Positions 54,274 through 64,000 of a stretch of DNA of 64,000 nucleotides are shown in pieces. Source of the DNA: Azorinus chamasolen (lineage: Eukaryota; Mollusca; Bivalvia; Cardiida; Solecurtidae); NCBI GenBank assembly GCA_963576725.1, contig OY755251.1:34477619-34541618 (forward strand), written 5' to 3'. Positions within the stretch are counted from its first letter, which is position 1. The number at the start of each line of letters is the position of its first letter. The notes below the pieces were generated by a model that saw only the letters and a list, made by a program, of their open reading frames with translations, ran no database searches and was not told the DNA's origin. The position numbers and the translations under genes were made by a program.

Positions 54274-55170
54274 TTATTCCAGGATATTTTGTTTGTCTTC
54301 TTTCTGTTCGTTATTTTCAGGAACTTGGCGTTTATTCCCAACTTCGATAGTGTCTACATTTTGCATCCTTTTCGCAAATGGGTAGTACGGGTAAAGTTCG
54401 GAGCATGGAATACAAACAAATTTCATACTCCTATTAAACCGATGACGATGCTTGTTTGTGCTACAACATTCATTTAATACGTTCCCTAAGTGGAGGTTTT
54501 TGAGTACGTATGCGATGTTTCGTGGCACCGGTTGTAATGTTCCCTCAAATAAATGAGTTTGCAGTGGAAAGATTTTGTCACACTTCGCATTGAATTTCCC
54601 GTGATGAAAACAATTCGGTTTGTCTTTGTAAAAGAATACATCAACAAATAGCCATTGCTTGTCAGGTCTACTACGGGTATTGTTTCTCCATATATATCTC
54701 ATCAGTACTTTGCTCAGTTCCCAAGGAGTGTGTTCAAATGTTAACTGAAAACTATCTAGCATAACTCGGCTATCTTTGAACAATTTGCATATAGTACCAT
54801 TATCAGTAGCACTGACGTAAAGATCTATGTCATCATCCCATGGTATTATTCCAAAGTGTCGGTAAGCTCCAATCAGGCTACCATATGTCAAGAAATACGA
54901 AATGTTATTGTCTTTAAATAATTGGGTAACTTTGAAGAATAATTTTCGCAACATTTTTTGTTCCTCGAGACTAAGTGTGGTCTGAAAAGATGACAAGTGT
55001 TGCGGGAGGTCTAGTGTCTGGTTAATTCCTCTGTTCTCCCACCAGCGTAGCCAGGAAAATTGGGATTTGTTGGCCAAACACCTCGGCCCTGTCTTATTAT
55101 ACTTAAAAGCTTTGAGTGTAAGGTGAGTTGATAGTTGGAAGAAGAGACATCCAGTTATGGATAAAGCCAT
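54274..55170 (-). CDS. LicD/fukutin-family protein, intact 298-residue ORF
   Basis: A single uninterrupted frame with ATG at 55170. Residues 1-20 are hydrophobic (MALSITGCLFFQLS), compatible with a signal anchor, so a Golgi type II topology is plausible. The LicD signature is clear: SYFLTYGSLIGAYRHFG (91-107) and WDDDIDLYV (111-119) with the acidic metal-binding cluster, then FVDVFFYKD (175-183) and IFPLQTHLFEG (200-210), all in family order. LicD-type proteins include bacterial phosphocholine transferases and animal fukutin/FKRP, which transfer ribitol phosphate to glycans; the actual substrate here cannot be inferred. Length suits the small invertebrate LicD proteins. The region after ~residue 230 (SELYPYYPFAK; Lys/Glu-rich tail) is variable. 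Just upstream on the minus strand lie ttttcag at 55213 and a second cag nearer the ATG, so an upstream non-coding exon is possible. Either an intronless gene or the last exon; a retrocopy cannot be excluded. No poly(A) signal AATAAA is seen near the stop. Confidence 0.85.
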   Translation of the reverse strand: MALSITGCLFFQLSTHLTLKAFKYNKTGPRCLANKSQFSWLRWWENRGINQTLDLPQHLSSFQTTLSLEEQKMLRKLFFKVTQLFKDNNISYFLTYGSLIGAYRHFGIIPWDDDIDLYVSATDNGTICKLFKDSRVMLDSFQLTFEHTPWELSKVLMRYIWRNNTRSRPDKQWLFVDVFFYKDKPNCFHHGKFNAKCDKIFPLQTHLFEGTLQPVPRNIAYVLKNLHLGNVLNECCSTNKHRHRFNRSMKFVCIPCSELYPYYPFAKRMQNVDTIEVGNKRQVPENNEQKEDKQNILE

Positions 55171-55331
55171 GATGAATGTAAAGTGTTTAAAACTGCAATG
55201 CCAATTACCTGAAAAGTATGGAATATATATTTATTATTGCATGTTTTAATTTCAACGAATTTTATACAATGGCGATCCGTATCGGTATTGTGTTTTCCAA
55301 TCTAACAACGATTTATACTAGTGTGATAATT
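55171..55331. other. LicD upstream region
   Basis: Contains a possible 3' splice acceptor on the minus strand (cctgaaaagtatgg, i.e. ttttcag read in gene direction) at 55207-55213. No TATA box or other promoter element can be assigned with confidence. Confidence 0.3.
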
Positions 55332-56555
55332 AAGGCGCAGTTACACCATCACGAATTTGGCCGGCGACTATGGAAAAAACAAACGTCGTGGCGATTCGTT
55401 ATGGACAGATCCTGCTAAAGGTATCCCAAGAATGTCATACGCATTCTGTACGTACCGATACGAATGCCACAAAAAATGCAATGAGACTGCTGTACGATTT
55501 CAAAAGAACTAATATGTATATGTACAAACCAACACAATCTCAATACAATCACAGTAAGAATGCCAATTCCTGTAGGAATCAGTACGTACCAGCACGAACA
55601 ACAACGAATAACAACGAATAAAAATGACTGCGAGTCAAATATGATACTGTCTCAGACAAACAACAGTCCATTTGTTTGATATTGTACTAACTGCTTTCAA
55701 GACCAGTTTTCTTACTATTGCATTAGAATCGTAACAATATTAAACTATGGAGATTACCGCTGCGTAATTATTTTGTTCTGTGATACGGGGATCTGTTGCA
55801 CAACATGTATCACCTGCGAAGACTGATAAACCAACCAGTACGAGCCAGTAAGATCCACCACGCATGCTGTAAATGGAAAAGTAGTAAAGTCAAGCAGGCA
55901 AAGCCACATGCAAGACGCAACCACCACCAAAACACCGATAGACAACATGACACACACACACAACCACACACCCAAACGCACACACACACACACGAAATGA
56001 ACACAGAAAACACCAAAAGACACACAAGAACCAGAGACAAACGTTCCACACATGAACAAATCACAAGCACAAAGACGCAAGGCAAACAAAAGGAAGGGTG
56101 ACAAAGAGAGTACCGCCTTGGCACGGTCAGTAGCAAAAACACCACTGGGGGTTTAAACCGGTTTACGGACGTCCTAACCTCACACTTCTCTCAAAGTCAC
56201 CCTAGCTTTACAAATATTGTAAATAAAGGTATCCCCGCTGGACTTACCCACAACATAGACGACGGTGAACACAGGACAACATGTAAAACATAGCATAATA
56301 ACTGTGACAATCCGTCAAATATGTACTAAATGATTTTGCTGAAGTCAGAGCACCTGCAGGTAAGCCGTTAAGGGCACGACAGGGATAAGACAGCAATACG
56401 AATAACCTTTAGTCGCGGGTTGGCCAATAATGATTTGAATATTTTAAAAATGATTCGGTACTTTGACAAATTGCATGAAACTGACCCAGCACGAATCGTT
56501 AAGAATGACCACGATTTCTAAGTTGTTGCGATTCGTAACGGTGTGACACGTGCTT
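55332..56555. mobile_element. Possible DNA transposon carrying repeat B
   Basis: gcgcagttacaccatcacga at the left is partly mirrored by the right end, which read on the other strand gives gcacgtgtcacaccgttacg. Cgaat/acgaat-type motifs recur inside, for example tacgaatgcc, cgaacaacaacgaataac and agcacgaatcg. Repeat B (55868-56384) lies within. The inverted repeat is imperfect (about 14 of 20), so the assignment is tentative. Confidence 0.35.
55868..56384 (+). repeat. Repeat family B, full copy 2
   Basis: Same order as at 37391-37905: atggaaaagtagtaaagtca, ac-rich stretch, accgccttggcacggtcagt, gggtttaaaccggtttacgg, gtatccccgctggacttacc, aagggcacgacaggga. Very similar to the other two full copies, which suggests recent spread. 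ORFs on both strands across the ac/gt-rich part are not genes. Confidence 0.85.
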
Positions 56556-56641
56556 TATGGCCCTGTCAAACTATACCGTATGAGAGGAACATATGGACTG
56601 CGTATGAAAAACTGGTCATACCGAAAACTTGTGGGCGTATG

Positions 56642-57236
56642 AATGGAAAAGTAGTAAAGTCAAGCAGGCAAAGCCATATACAAGACTCAACCACTACCAA
56701 AATACCGATAGCATGACACACACACAAACATACACACACACACACACACACGCACACGCACACGCACACGCACACACATACGCACACACGCACGCACACA
56801 CACAACTATACACCCAAACGCACTCTCACACACGAGATGAACACAGAAAACACCAACAAACACACAAGAACCAAACACTCCATACATGAACAAAATCACA
56901 AGCACAAAGACGTAAGGCAAACAAAAGGAAGGGTGACAAAGATATTGCCGCCTTGGCACGGTCAGTAGCAAAACAAAAACACCACTGGGAGTTTTAAACC
57001 GGTTTACGGACGTCCTAACCCCACACTTCTCTCAAAGTCATCCTAGCTTTACAAATAGTGTAAATAAAGGTATCCCCGCCGGACTTACCCACAACATAGA
57101 AGACGGTGAACACAGGACAACATGTAAAACATAGCATAATAATTGTGACAATCCGTCAAATATGTACTCAATATGTACTCAATGACTTTGCTGAAGTCAG
57201 AGCACCTGCAAGGAAGCCGTTAAGGACACGACAGGG
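56642..57236 (+). repeat. Repeat family B, full copy 3 with expanded (AC)n
   Basis: As the other B copies but with a longer ac/cacg microsatellite (56717-56815), a tgtactcaatatgtactcaa duplication near 57165, and aaggacacgacaggga at the end. It abuts the 3' side of Penelope-like copy 3. Confidence 0.85.
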
Positions 57237-57239
57237 AAT

Positions 57240-60030
57240 GTGTCAGTTATAACTAAATTACGACTGTTAAAATCTTCAAGCAAAGAACAGGCTCGGGCAA
57301 ACCGAATAAACTGAGAAATATAAACCCATAAGATGTAGAACGCGGCACATCTCCATCTAGAAAAGGATAATTAACAATTTTAAAATTAAATCTTCTCTTT
57401 TATCGTATATTTTGGACGAAACTCTATCATTTCTAATTGAAAGATTCAAATCTACAAATGAAGCTATAATGTCAGATTGATTCGCTTTGTTTAAAGACAG
57501 TTCTTTTTGGTATATTAAAGAAATCATAGTTTCATAAAAAGGATTATCTAAATTCAAAATATCGTCTAAATACCTTGAAGTTTTATTAAAAACATTAACA
57601 ATATCGGTCCGTTTATCAGGTTTTAAGCTAAGCATAAAATCCCTATCATAGCAATACAAAACCAAATCTGCAACAAGAGGGGCACAATTTGTACCCATGG
57701 GTATACCAACAACTTGACAATACATGGTACCCCCATAACGCTCAAATATATTATTTAAAAAAAGGTAAGAGATCTACAAAGATCAAGGCAAGTACACATT
57801 GTGTAATGTTCAACCTCTGAATTCGAAAAGAATGAACGTTGAACATTACAAGCAATAAACATTTTGTTTTCTCTGGCAAAGGTTTTTTCTATTAATTTAA
57901 GCAGTTTACCCATTATAAGGTGATGTTGAATAGTTTATAGTGTAGAGAAATCATAAGAGCTCAGTGAAGAAATGTTATACTGTTCATTTTCAAGTTTAGT
58001 TAATTAATTCTGAAGGGAGGTGATCACCCGAAAGCAAAAATTGCAATACAAAAAGAGAAAATTGCAGACTCGGTTTTATTGAGTCTGTTCATGAGCAGTA
58101 ATTGAAAGTGCAATACTGCCCACGCCCCAAGCACCGGCTTATGCGGTATTCAATTTTCAGAACAAGAAGTACTGAAATTCATTATCTCGAAGGATCAGAC
58201 GGTATAACAACACTGAGAATGAAGTACGGGGCGACGTTTTACGGCCGCCACACAAGCACTTAACACCTGCTGTTGTGAAGATTATAAATAAACATCATTT
58301 GAATTTTTTATGGACCAAAAAACATTAATACTAAAATGTTCATATATTTTATCACAGTAAGATTTTACATGTTCTTTGGTCGTAGTAAGACAGGACGTCA
58401 AAAGTTTATATATTTTATTAGTGGTACAACAGCTACAGTTGGCAATAAAACGCGCCTTATAAGGCTTTTTAGGTAGTTTCGGAATCCAGTACAAAGTAGA
58501 AAGTTTATGTTGTTTTATGTTAGGACCAGGCTTAACATTATTGCACATTTTTACATGACCAGAGACTATATCTTTTTCAGGTGTCTGAACTGTTATATTA
58601 GTTTGTTAATCAGTTAGCTCCTTCTTTAAAACATCAACATAATGCAATCTTCAAATAATGATTGCATTATTTGTTGCCTTATCAGCAGGAGCAAGAACAT
58701 AAGTTGAATGAAAATTAGAAATGTTTTTCTTCAAATAGCGAAATGTAACTCTAGGTCGAAGTGGTAAAAGCTGGTAATTTGATTTGTAAAAAGTAATACG
58801 CGTATCAATAATATAAAAAATACATTTCTTCCAATCCGAAAGGGCATTAAAATCAGCATGTTCTCGTCGACACCTTTTGATGCAGAATTCTTGAATAGCT
58901 TCGGCAATATGAGTTCGACAAGCGTCAAAATCAATAAGTGAAGGTAATCTATATTTAGGTCCTTTAGTTAGGAGGGACCTGAGACGTTTATCCTTAATGA
59001 TATCAAATTTACCAGTTATGACATGACCAACTGGTTTATAACAAAAGCTAGACATGCTACAATCTCAAGAAATAAGGTTATTGACATCAATATTAAAGTC
59101 GGCAACAATCTTATTGTAGTTAAAAATAACTCTCCTAATATGTTTGTTATATTTATAACAGATGATAGGTGATTCAGAGTTGATGAAATATTTGGGAATA
59201 GTATCGATTCCTTCTTATCACGAAATATACTTTGAATATCAATAAAATCGATACCTTTATTTAGGAATTGAAGTTTCAGAAAATGTATTTTATGTTCATA
59301 CTCTATCAATACGAGGACGAAGAACATGCTGTGTGTAACTTTGTATAAGTGAGGCAGTATTAATTAACGGATATGTACGCATTTAGATTGTATCAGCCTC
59401 TTCGTCTATGGACCTAAGACAGGAAAAGGGTAAAGACGATAAACAAGATAACATGGAATGTTTGCCAGTTTGTTTTAGAATGGTATGTAAATCATGAATA
59501 GACATATTACGACGTAATTTACGCTTAATATTACCATTTCTACATCTACCATGTGATGTACTTTTACGTTTTTTGCGAATAGAAAATATAGAGAAAATAT
59601 CGATGCTTAGATCTTTAGAAATGTTGCCGCTTTGGAAAATGTTATCATTAAGGCCTAAAGGAAAAGGTGTTTGTAGCTTCTTTATCCAGTCTAGCTCTGT
59701 GATAAAACGAGCTTTAGATTTTAAACTGCTAATAGTTTTAGAATCATAATGAATTTGTTCTACTGGTTGAACCGAAACATATTTGAAAGAATGTCATGTA
59801 TAGCGAAAATGCTGGTAAAGAAAATTCCGTACTTTTTTATCCGGCAATGGTATCTGTGTTTACGAAACCTAGGTTTTAAAGTACGTCCTGGCTGACCTAC
59901 ATATTGAATGCCAGAGCGTGGTGCATTTCATGTAAGAACATATATAATATTAGATGAGTTTCAGTCTGAATCAGAATTAATCTTCACACTATACACTCAA
60001 CCATTTACAAGACATACACCTCTTACCATT
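57240..60030 (-). pseudogene. Penelope-like (Naiad-type) retroelement, copy 3, GIY-YIG upstream of RT
   Basis: Read on the minus strand from 60030. A zinc-finger-like GKRCMSCK (~60020) comes first. After a gap with stops is SNIIYVLT-TGA-NAPRSGIQYVG with GQPGRTLKPRFRKHRYH (59955-59850), a GIY-YIG endonuclease core. A frameshift near 59785 leads to ELDWIKKLQTPFPLGLNDNI (59695-59640) and a basic segment RKKRKSTSHGRCRNG. Several frameshifts follow, then a CxC-type linker with TGA in place of the first Cys (59065-59067; IS-TGA-DCSMSSFCYK). Next are YRLPSLIDFDACRTHIAEAI, LPKKPYKARFIANCSCCTTN and a repeat-D insertion (58004-58289). The RT has VGIPMGTNCAPLV and the catalytic RYLDDIL (57725-57357), and VPRSTSYG lies near 57320. 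An N-terminal GIY-YIG with a CxC linker defines the Naiad type, as opposed to classical Penelope elements with a C-terminal endonuclease. Multiple frameshifts mean this copy is inactive. Confidence 0.85.
58004..58289 (-). repeat. Repeat family D, copy inserted in Penelope-like copy 3
   Basis: Penelope-like copy 2 provides the empty site (gtttcgttaaaacatcattt, 38596-38615). Here the same sequence is split after gtttagttaa and resumes at aaacatcattt. The insert reads, reversed, through the hairpin cagactcggttttattgagt and ends at caccgcctt-free cacctgctgttgtgaag. No more than one or two bases appear duplicated. Confidence 0.8.
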
Positions 60031-61029
60031 GCTCTTAGTAATTATTGGATACACCCTTTGACTTTTGTAGATAGGTTACCTCCCCTGCCAGTGTAGAGTC
60101 AAACTTGAGGTAATGACTGCACGGTGTTTTTGTCAGCAAATAGTTACTGATACAATTAGATTTTATTTTAAAATTAAATACATAACGAATGTTTGCATTA
60201 GATTTGTTTTCCGTGATAATTTTGGTTAGCCGAATTGAGGTTGGGCCGAATTGAGACGGGGCAGTAAGAGTTGTCGTTAGTTTGTTAACAAATATGGCGA
60301 AACACTTTGTTTCTTTAGACGCAGACGAAATTGAGAAAAATAAGCAACTGATCACTGATAGAATATAGACTGGCCATCGGTGAGGTAAATTCGTTACATA
60401 GTCATGCTTCGCCTCGTCGGGTATAACATTTACTAACCAGGTATCATCCCGTACCCGGTCACTACATAACTGTTACTAATAGTACACCGCCGTTTGACAG
60501 TGTATTTGAAACGTATACGACGTATGCCTAACCTACCCCTAGCATATATCTGCGTACGCGGGCGTATCGACATTTGTTCTCATACGCTCGAATACATTCA
60601 TGCAATACGCTCTAGTGTGACACCCCCTTTAGGGAGACGTATGTTAACTTTTGAAAATAAATTATTCGTTTGTAAACGAGTGTATGTCTGTGCCTATGTC
60701 TGTGTGTGTATATATTGCGTTTGTGGTTGCGAGTGTTTGTCGGTTTATATGTCCCTAATCCATAACTATGCATTGTTTGTGTGTGTGTATATGTGCAGAA
60801 AGGTATGCCGGTATGTGTGCATGTGGGGGGATGTCGATCATACGGCTGATAAATGTGCAGATAACCATAATTATACATGTATATTCAATGCCGGCCTTAC
60901 AATCCTTGTCCGAATTTTAAATAGTTTCACATATTTGATATGCATGGCCTGAATGTAGATCGTACAATTTGATATCAACTGATATAGTACAGACTCTACA
61001 AATCAACCATCTCAAACAGGAGGCAATTC
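60031..61029. other. No gene recognised
   Basis: Possible 5' flank of Penelope-like copy 3, then unique sequence. 60660-60830 is tgtg/tatg-rich. A minus-strand frame (60035-60355) and a plus-strand frame (60494-60952) show no known motif; the latter is driven by the low-complexity stretch. Confidence 0.45.
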
Positions 61030-61035
61030 AGGGAC

Positions 61036-61130
61036 TTATAGCCAGGTCGTAGCTTGTTGCAGGATGAAAGTTCAGCAGAAAGCTTCAATAAAAGTTGTTG
61101 TGTCACTTTCGTCCTGCATTTAGCAATAAC
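61036..61130. repeat. Partial MITE core palindrome
   Basis: gcttgttgcaggatgaaagt ... actttcgtcctgcatttagc is a decayed version of the palindromic core in the pogo-like MITEs, without recognisable terminal repeats. Confidence 0.5.
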
Positions 61131-61369
61131 CTGCCTTTAATGATCCCAATTTGTATTCATTAACGATTCCCCTGTACATTTAAGAAATAATGACATATTG
61201 AATACTTATTAGCTGAAAAAACGTAATAGCATTTCTAGAAAGGAATGCTTTGATATTGGTAGAAACTATAAAGTTGGGCCTATACTTTCATAGGCCAACA
61301 GATCAGACCCTGTTCAATGTCGCTGTACCCTAGACAAAACCAAACCGGTACATACTTTTCATACTTGTT

Positions 61370-61960
61370 GTGTCGCCTGCGAAGCATGACAAACACATAG
61401 GAATCTCTTTGTCCGTTGTCGTCGTCGTTGTCATCGTCGTTGCCATCACAATATTCTAGCCTGGCTTGTATCTCCTACTCAACTGATACCATTGAATTCA
61501 AATTTCCAGCATGCAACAGACATGATGAGAGAAAGTGTCTTGCAGAAGATCCATAACTCCAGCTTCAATATTTTTGGAGTTATTCCCTTTTTTATTTTTC
61601 TTCTGTCCGGTCAATAAGTCAACTGTTGCCATTGAATTCAAACTTCACACATGGAATAGACCTGGTGAGAGGAAGTGTCATATGCACAAGACCCATAACT
61701 GTAGTATTTTTGGAGCTATTCCCCGTTTTATATTTTTTCCGGCCAAATAGTCCTATTCTACTGATGATGCCATTGAAATCAAACTACACACATGAAAGAG
61801 GTTTGATGAGGGGAAGTGTCATGCACAAAGTCCATAGCTGTAGCTTCAGTATTTTTGGAGTTATTCCCATTTTTGTTTTCCTTTTTTGTCCGGCCAATAA
61901 GTTCTGTTCTACTGATGCCATTAAATTTAAAATTCACATATTACACTTTCTAGTTTACTG
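61370..61960 (+). repeat. Pearl-type element with ~125 bp core repeat, about four copies
   Basis: ttgtccgttgtcgtcgtcgt precedes units with tgatgccattgaattcaaac, cacacatggaatagacctgg, tgagaggaagtgtcatgcac and aagacccataactgtagctt, then tatttttggagttattccc. The open frames at 61535-61961 follow the units. Confidence 0.75.
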
Positions 61961-62711
61961 AGACGTTTTATCTATGATGATATACTTTATCTTACCCAAT
62001 TGTAAGTTATTGCGTCACACCTTGTCTTCGCTTTTCAAAGAGTTTGATAACGTTTTATTTGACGGTACTGGTGACATGCTACCGGTGTTGAACAGGCAAG
62101 AATCAATTCTCAGATGGGCGTGTATGTATATATGAACGTGTATTTTATTTGTGCTTCTAGTGTTGCTGCGGACTTCCGTGTGTCATTTCTTCCTGCCCTG
62201 ACTTCTGTTCTGTTTTAATTAATGTTCTTAACAGGCCACAACCGATTTATTCAAGAATCGTCGTACGTTTTATCACAATACCGTTTTACGCGTTTAAGCA
62301 ATATGTCTAAAGGGGATGTCCCTACATTTGACGCGTTTCATAAACTTTATATGCTGAAAAGTAGTATATCGCAAAAAGCGTTTATAATGACAAAACATCC
62401 ATGTGTTTGATATCGCCGATCACGGTTTTACTCCCCGATGTTTCAGTTATATTCCGGTTGGGTTTTAGTTTGGTAACTGTTCACCCTATTCGCGATTCTC
62501 CGACCACCTCCGAGAAAGCTATTACGTAAACAATTGAGGGATCTGGTGATCATTGGCAAAACGCCGAAAAATTTAATGGAAAAGGCCGATAATGTGTTGT
62601 AGAACAAACATTATCAGTATTGATGAAATCGGTTTATTTGTATCACAGGGGCATTTTTCGATATAAGTTCAAATTGGGAACCTTCGTAATAATGATAGAG
62701 CATAACAAATA
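61961..62711. other. No feature seen
   Basis: Unique sequence. A 62-codon plus-strand frame at 62222-62410 has no recognisable domain; nothing else stands out. Confidence 0.4.
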
Positions 62712-62900
62712 CCAATATTCTGAAAATGGGTGATCCCTCGAAAGCAAAAGTAGAAATGCAAAAAGAGAAAATTACAGACTCGGCTTTATTGAGTCTGTTC
62801 ATGAGTAGTAATTAAAAGTGCAACACTACTCACGCCCCCCGGCTTAAGCAGTATTCAATTTTCAAAACTAATAACATGAAAGCACTGAGAATGATATAAG
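62712..62900 (-). repeat. Repeat family D, truncated copy
   Basis: attctgaaaatgggtgatcc, ctcgaaagcaaaagtagaaa, the hairpin cagactcggctttattgagt and cactactcacgccccccggc match family D reversed. It stops before the cacctgctgttgtgaag end. Confidence 0.75.
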
Positions 62901-64000
62901 TTTTATGATATTATTGAAAACATGCGATCATTGTAGGGACTTCCTCTTTAAAGCAAAAGTGTTAGCAGCATTCGCAATGTCCTTTGAATATTTTTAAGCA
63001 TGTGACGTTTTGATACCCAGCATGAGAAAATTATGTTTAAATGGTTTGCCTCATAACCATCAAGAACAGGGTCAATTATTTAAACGTAGCAACATAGGTT
63101 ATTGTAGTCATAATATTGTAAACTGGCTTGGCTTGAGAGTAAATGAAAACTATAGCCATTTCAGTAACCTTGACACAATTAAATGAGAAAACCCTAAATA
63201 ATACGTAATCATCTTCATTTTTCAAAATAGACTTACTTCATGTCTATAATCACTGGAGGGGGCTAACTGTCAGGGTTTCAGAGTTTGTCAATTACAAAAG
63301 AACCGGTATATTTGCTTTTCAATTTCTGATCCGCACCTGTTACATCTGTGTGCAGATAAAAAAAATATCCCTAAGACACCTTCAGAGGTTTGAACCGTTC
63401 ATTTGCTGGGTCCAACGTTGTTTTTGTGACCTAACAACATTGTTTAACAATTCCTGTCTCAGCATTTTGTCTCTTAAATGTCCGAACATCAATTGAATAG
63501 GTATCAAAATCAGTTGGTTTTTGGTGCAACAAGAGGAAATGTTGGAGGATTACCAAATATCACTTCATGTGAGGAAAACTAACTAGAAGAATTAACTGAC
63601 TGATTGATTAAAAAAGTGATATTTGAAAGTAAATTTGACAAATTTTGTGTTCATCTTTCAGCCATTGCCCTATGTGTCCTTTCGCATGTACACAGACAAT
63701 GATGAGAAAAGCTTCTTTCTTGCATTTTGATGTAAATTCAGTAGATCTGAACAAATAGTTTGACAGTCTCCAAAAGTTGTGAGAACTGTTGGTAGATATG
63801 ATCCAACAAAAATGACCTTGTTAGCTAACGGAATGGTAATAATATACTTGCTAAATGTCTCCTGCTGTCAAAACATAGGAAACCGGTGAGGTACCAAACT
63901 TCAAAAGGTGCTATCTGTGTTCTATATGCATTTATGCCTTAGTTGTGTGTTTGGTATTCTAACGCATTCGACACTGGGGACATGATTTTACATAATCTGT
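62901..64000. other. No feature seen
   Basis: AT-rich unique sequence to the window end, with no ORF above background and no repeat that I can match in the window. Confidence 0.45.

Noticed and set aside
54256..54477. 73-codon plus-strand ORF opposite the LicD gene
   Set aside because: Antisense shadow of the conserved LicD C-terminus.
55754..56145. Cys/Val-rich membrane-like ORFs on the minus strand (also 37377-37660, 36499-36754, 56566-56971, 17977-18333)
   Set aside because: They are translations of the gt-rich strand of repeat B and recur in every B copy with frame changes; they are not genes.
60494..60952. 152-codon plus-strand ORF rich in Cys/Val/Tyr
   Set aside because: Driven by tgtg/tatg low-complexity sequence; no motif and no supporting context.

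Overview
The window is AT-rich animal nuclear DNA with almost no unique coding sequence. Its repeats point to a mollusc, most probably a bivalve and perhaps a clam. They are pearl-type elements (a Gtccgtcc-type microsatellite next to 120-180 bp core repeats), N-terminal-endonuclease Penelope-like (Naiad) retroelements, CR1- and L1/Tx1-like LINEs, tRNA-derived SINEs and many foldback MITEs. The species assignment is inference. Bacterial features (operons, ribosome binding sites, CRISPR) are absent.

Layout. 1-7060: a 5.3 kb transposon-like unit (742-6002) with 1.9 kb inverted arms built of tandem sub-repeats around a broken PIN-like gene, then a CpG-rich MITE and a LINE tail. 7918-13465: a 1.26 kb inverted-repeat element, foldbacks, a TA-flanked MITE, a Harbinger transposase remnant, a second copy of the CpG-rich MITE and tandem repeats. 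13466-19276: a giant element made of ~85 bp satellite monomers that flip orientation at about 15668; it sits inside a dispersed repeat (family A) with a CCGG duplication. 19280-23600: foldbacks, pogo-like MITEs and small tandem repeats. 23818-28635: a second long-inverted-repeat unit, loaded with pearl-type tandem repeats. 28636-35235: mostly non-coding, with two more pearl-type arrays and a large palindrome. 35236-41800: Penelope-like copy 1 (+) with a SINE and a repeat-B fragment inside, repeat B, Penelope-like copy 2 (-), and an L1/Tx1-like LINE (-). 41860-43510: a degenerate ~115 bp tandem repeat with exon-like units. 43745-48081: a CR1-like LINE (+) apparently nested in the ORF1 of another CR1-like LINE (-). 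48930-52771: a foldback element, a 2.4 kb pearl-type array and a tRNA-derived SINE. 54274-55170 (-): the only intact host-like gene, a LicD/fukutin-type protein. 55330-60030: repeat B copies and Penelope-like copy 3 (-), which has its GIY-YIG endonuclease upstream of the RT. 60030-64000: little beyond one tandem repeat and repeat-D fragments.

The most interesting signal is in the Penelope-like copies. In-frame TGA codons fall at three positions where this family normally has cysteine: two in the zinc-finger/GIY-YIG region and one at the first Cys of the CxC linker. The last is present in two separate copies. This matches the published observation, recalled from memory, that some clam Naiads encode selenoproteins. 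The second interesting signal is that the two long-inverted-repeat elements carry repeated X-box (RFX-type) palindromes, and in the first of them octamer (POU-type) motifs as well.

No operon or pathway links the genes here. The window is best read as a transposon graveyard with nested insertions around one LicD-type gene.
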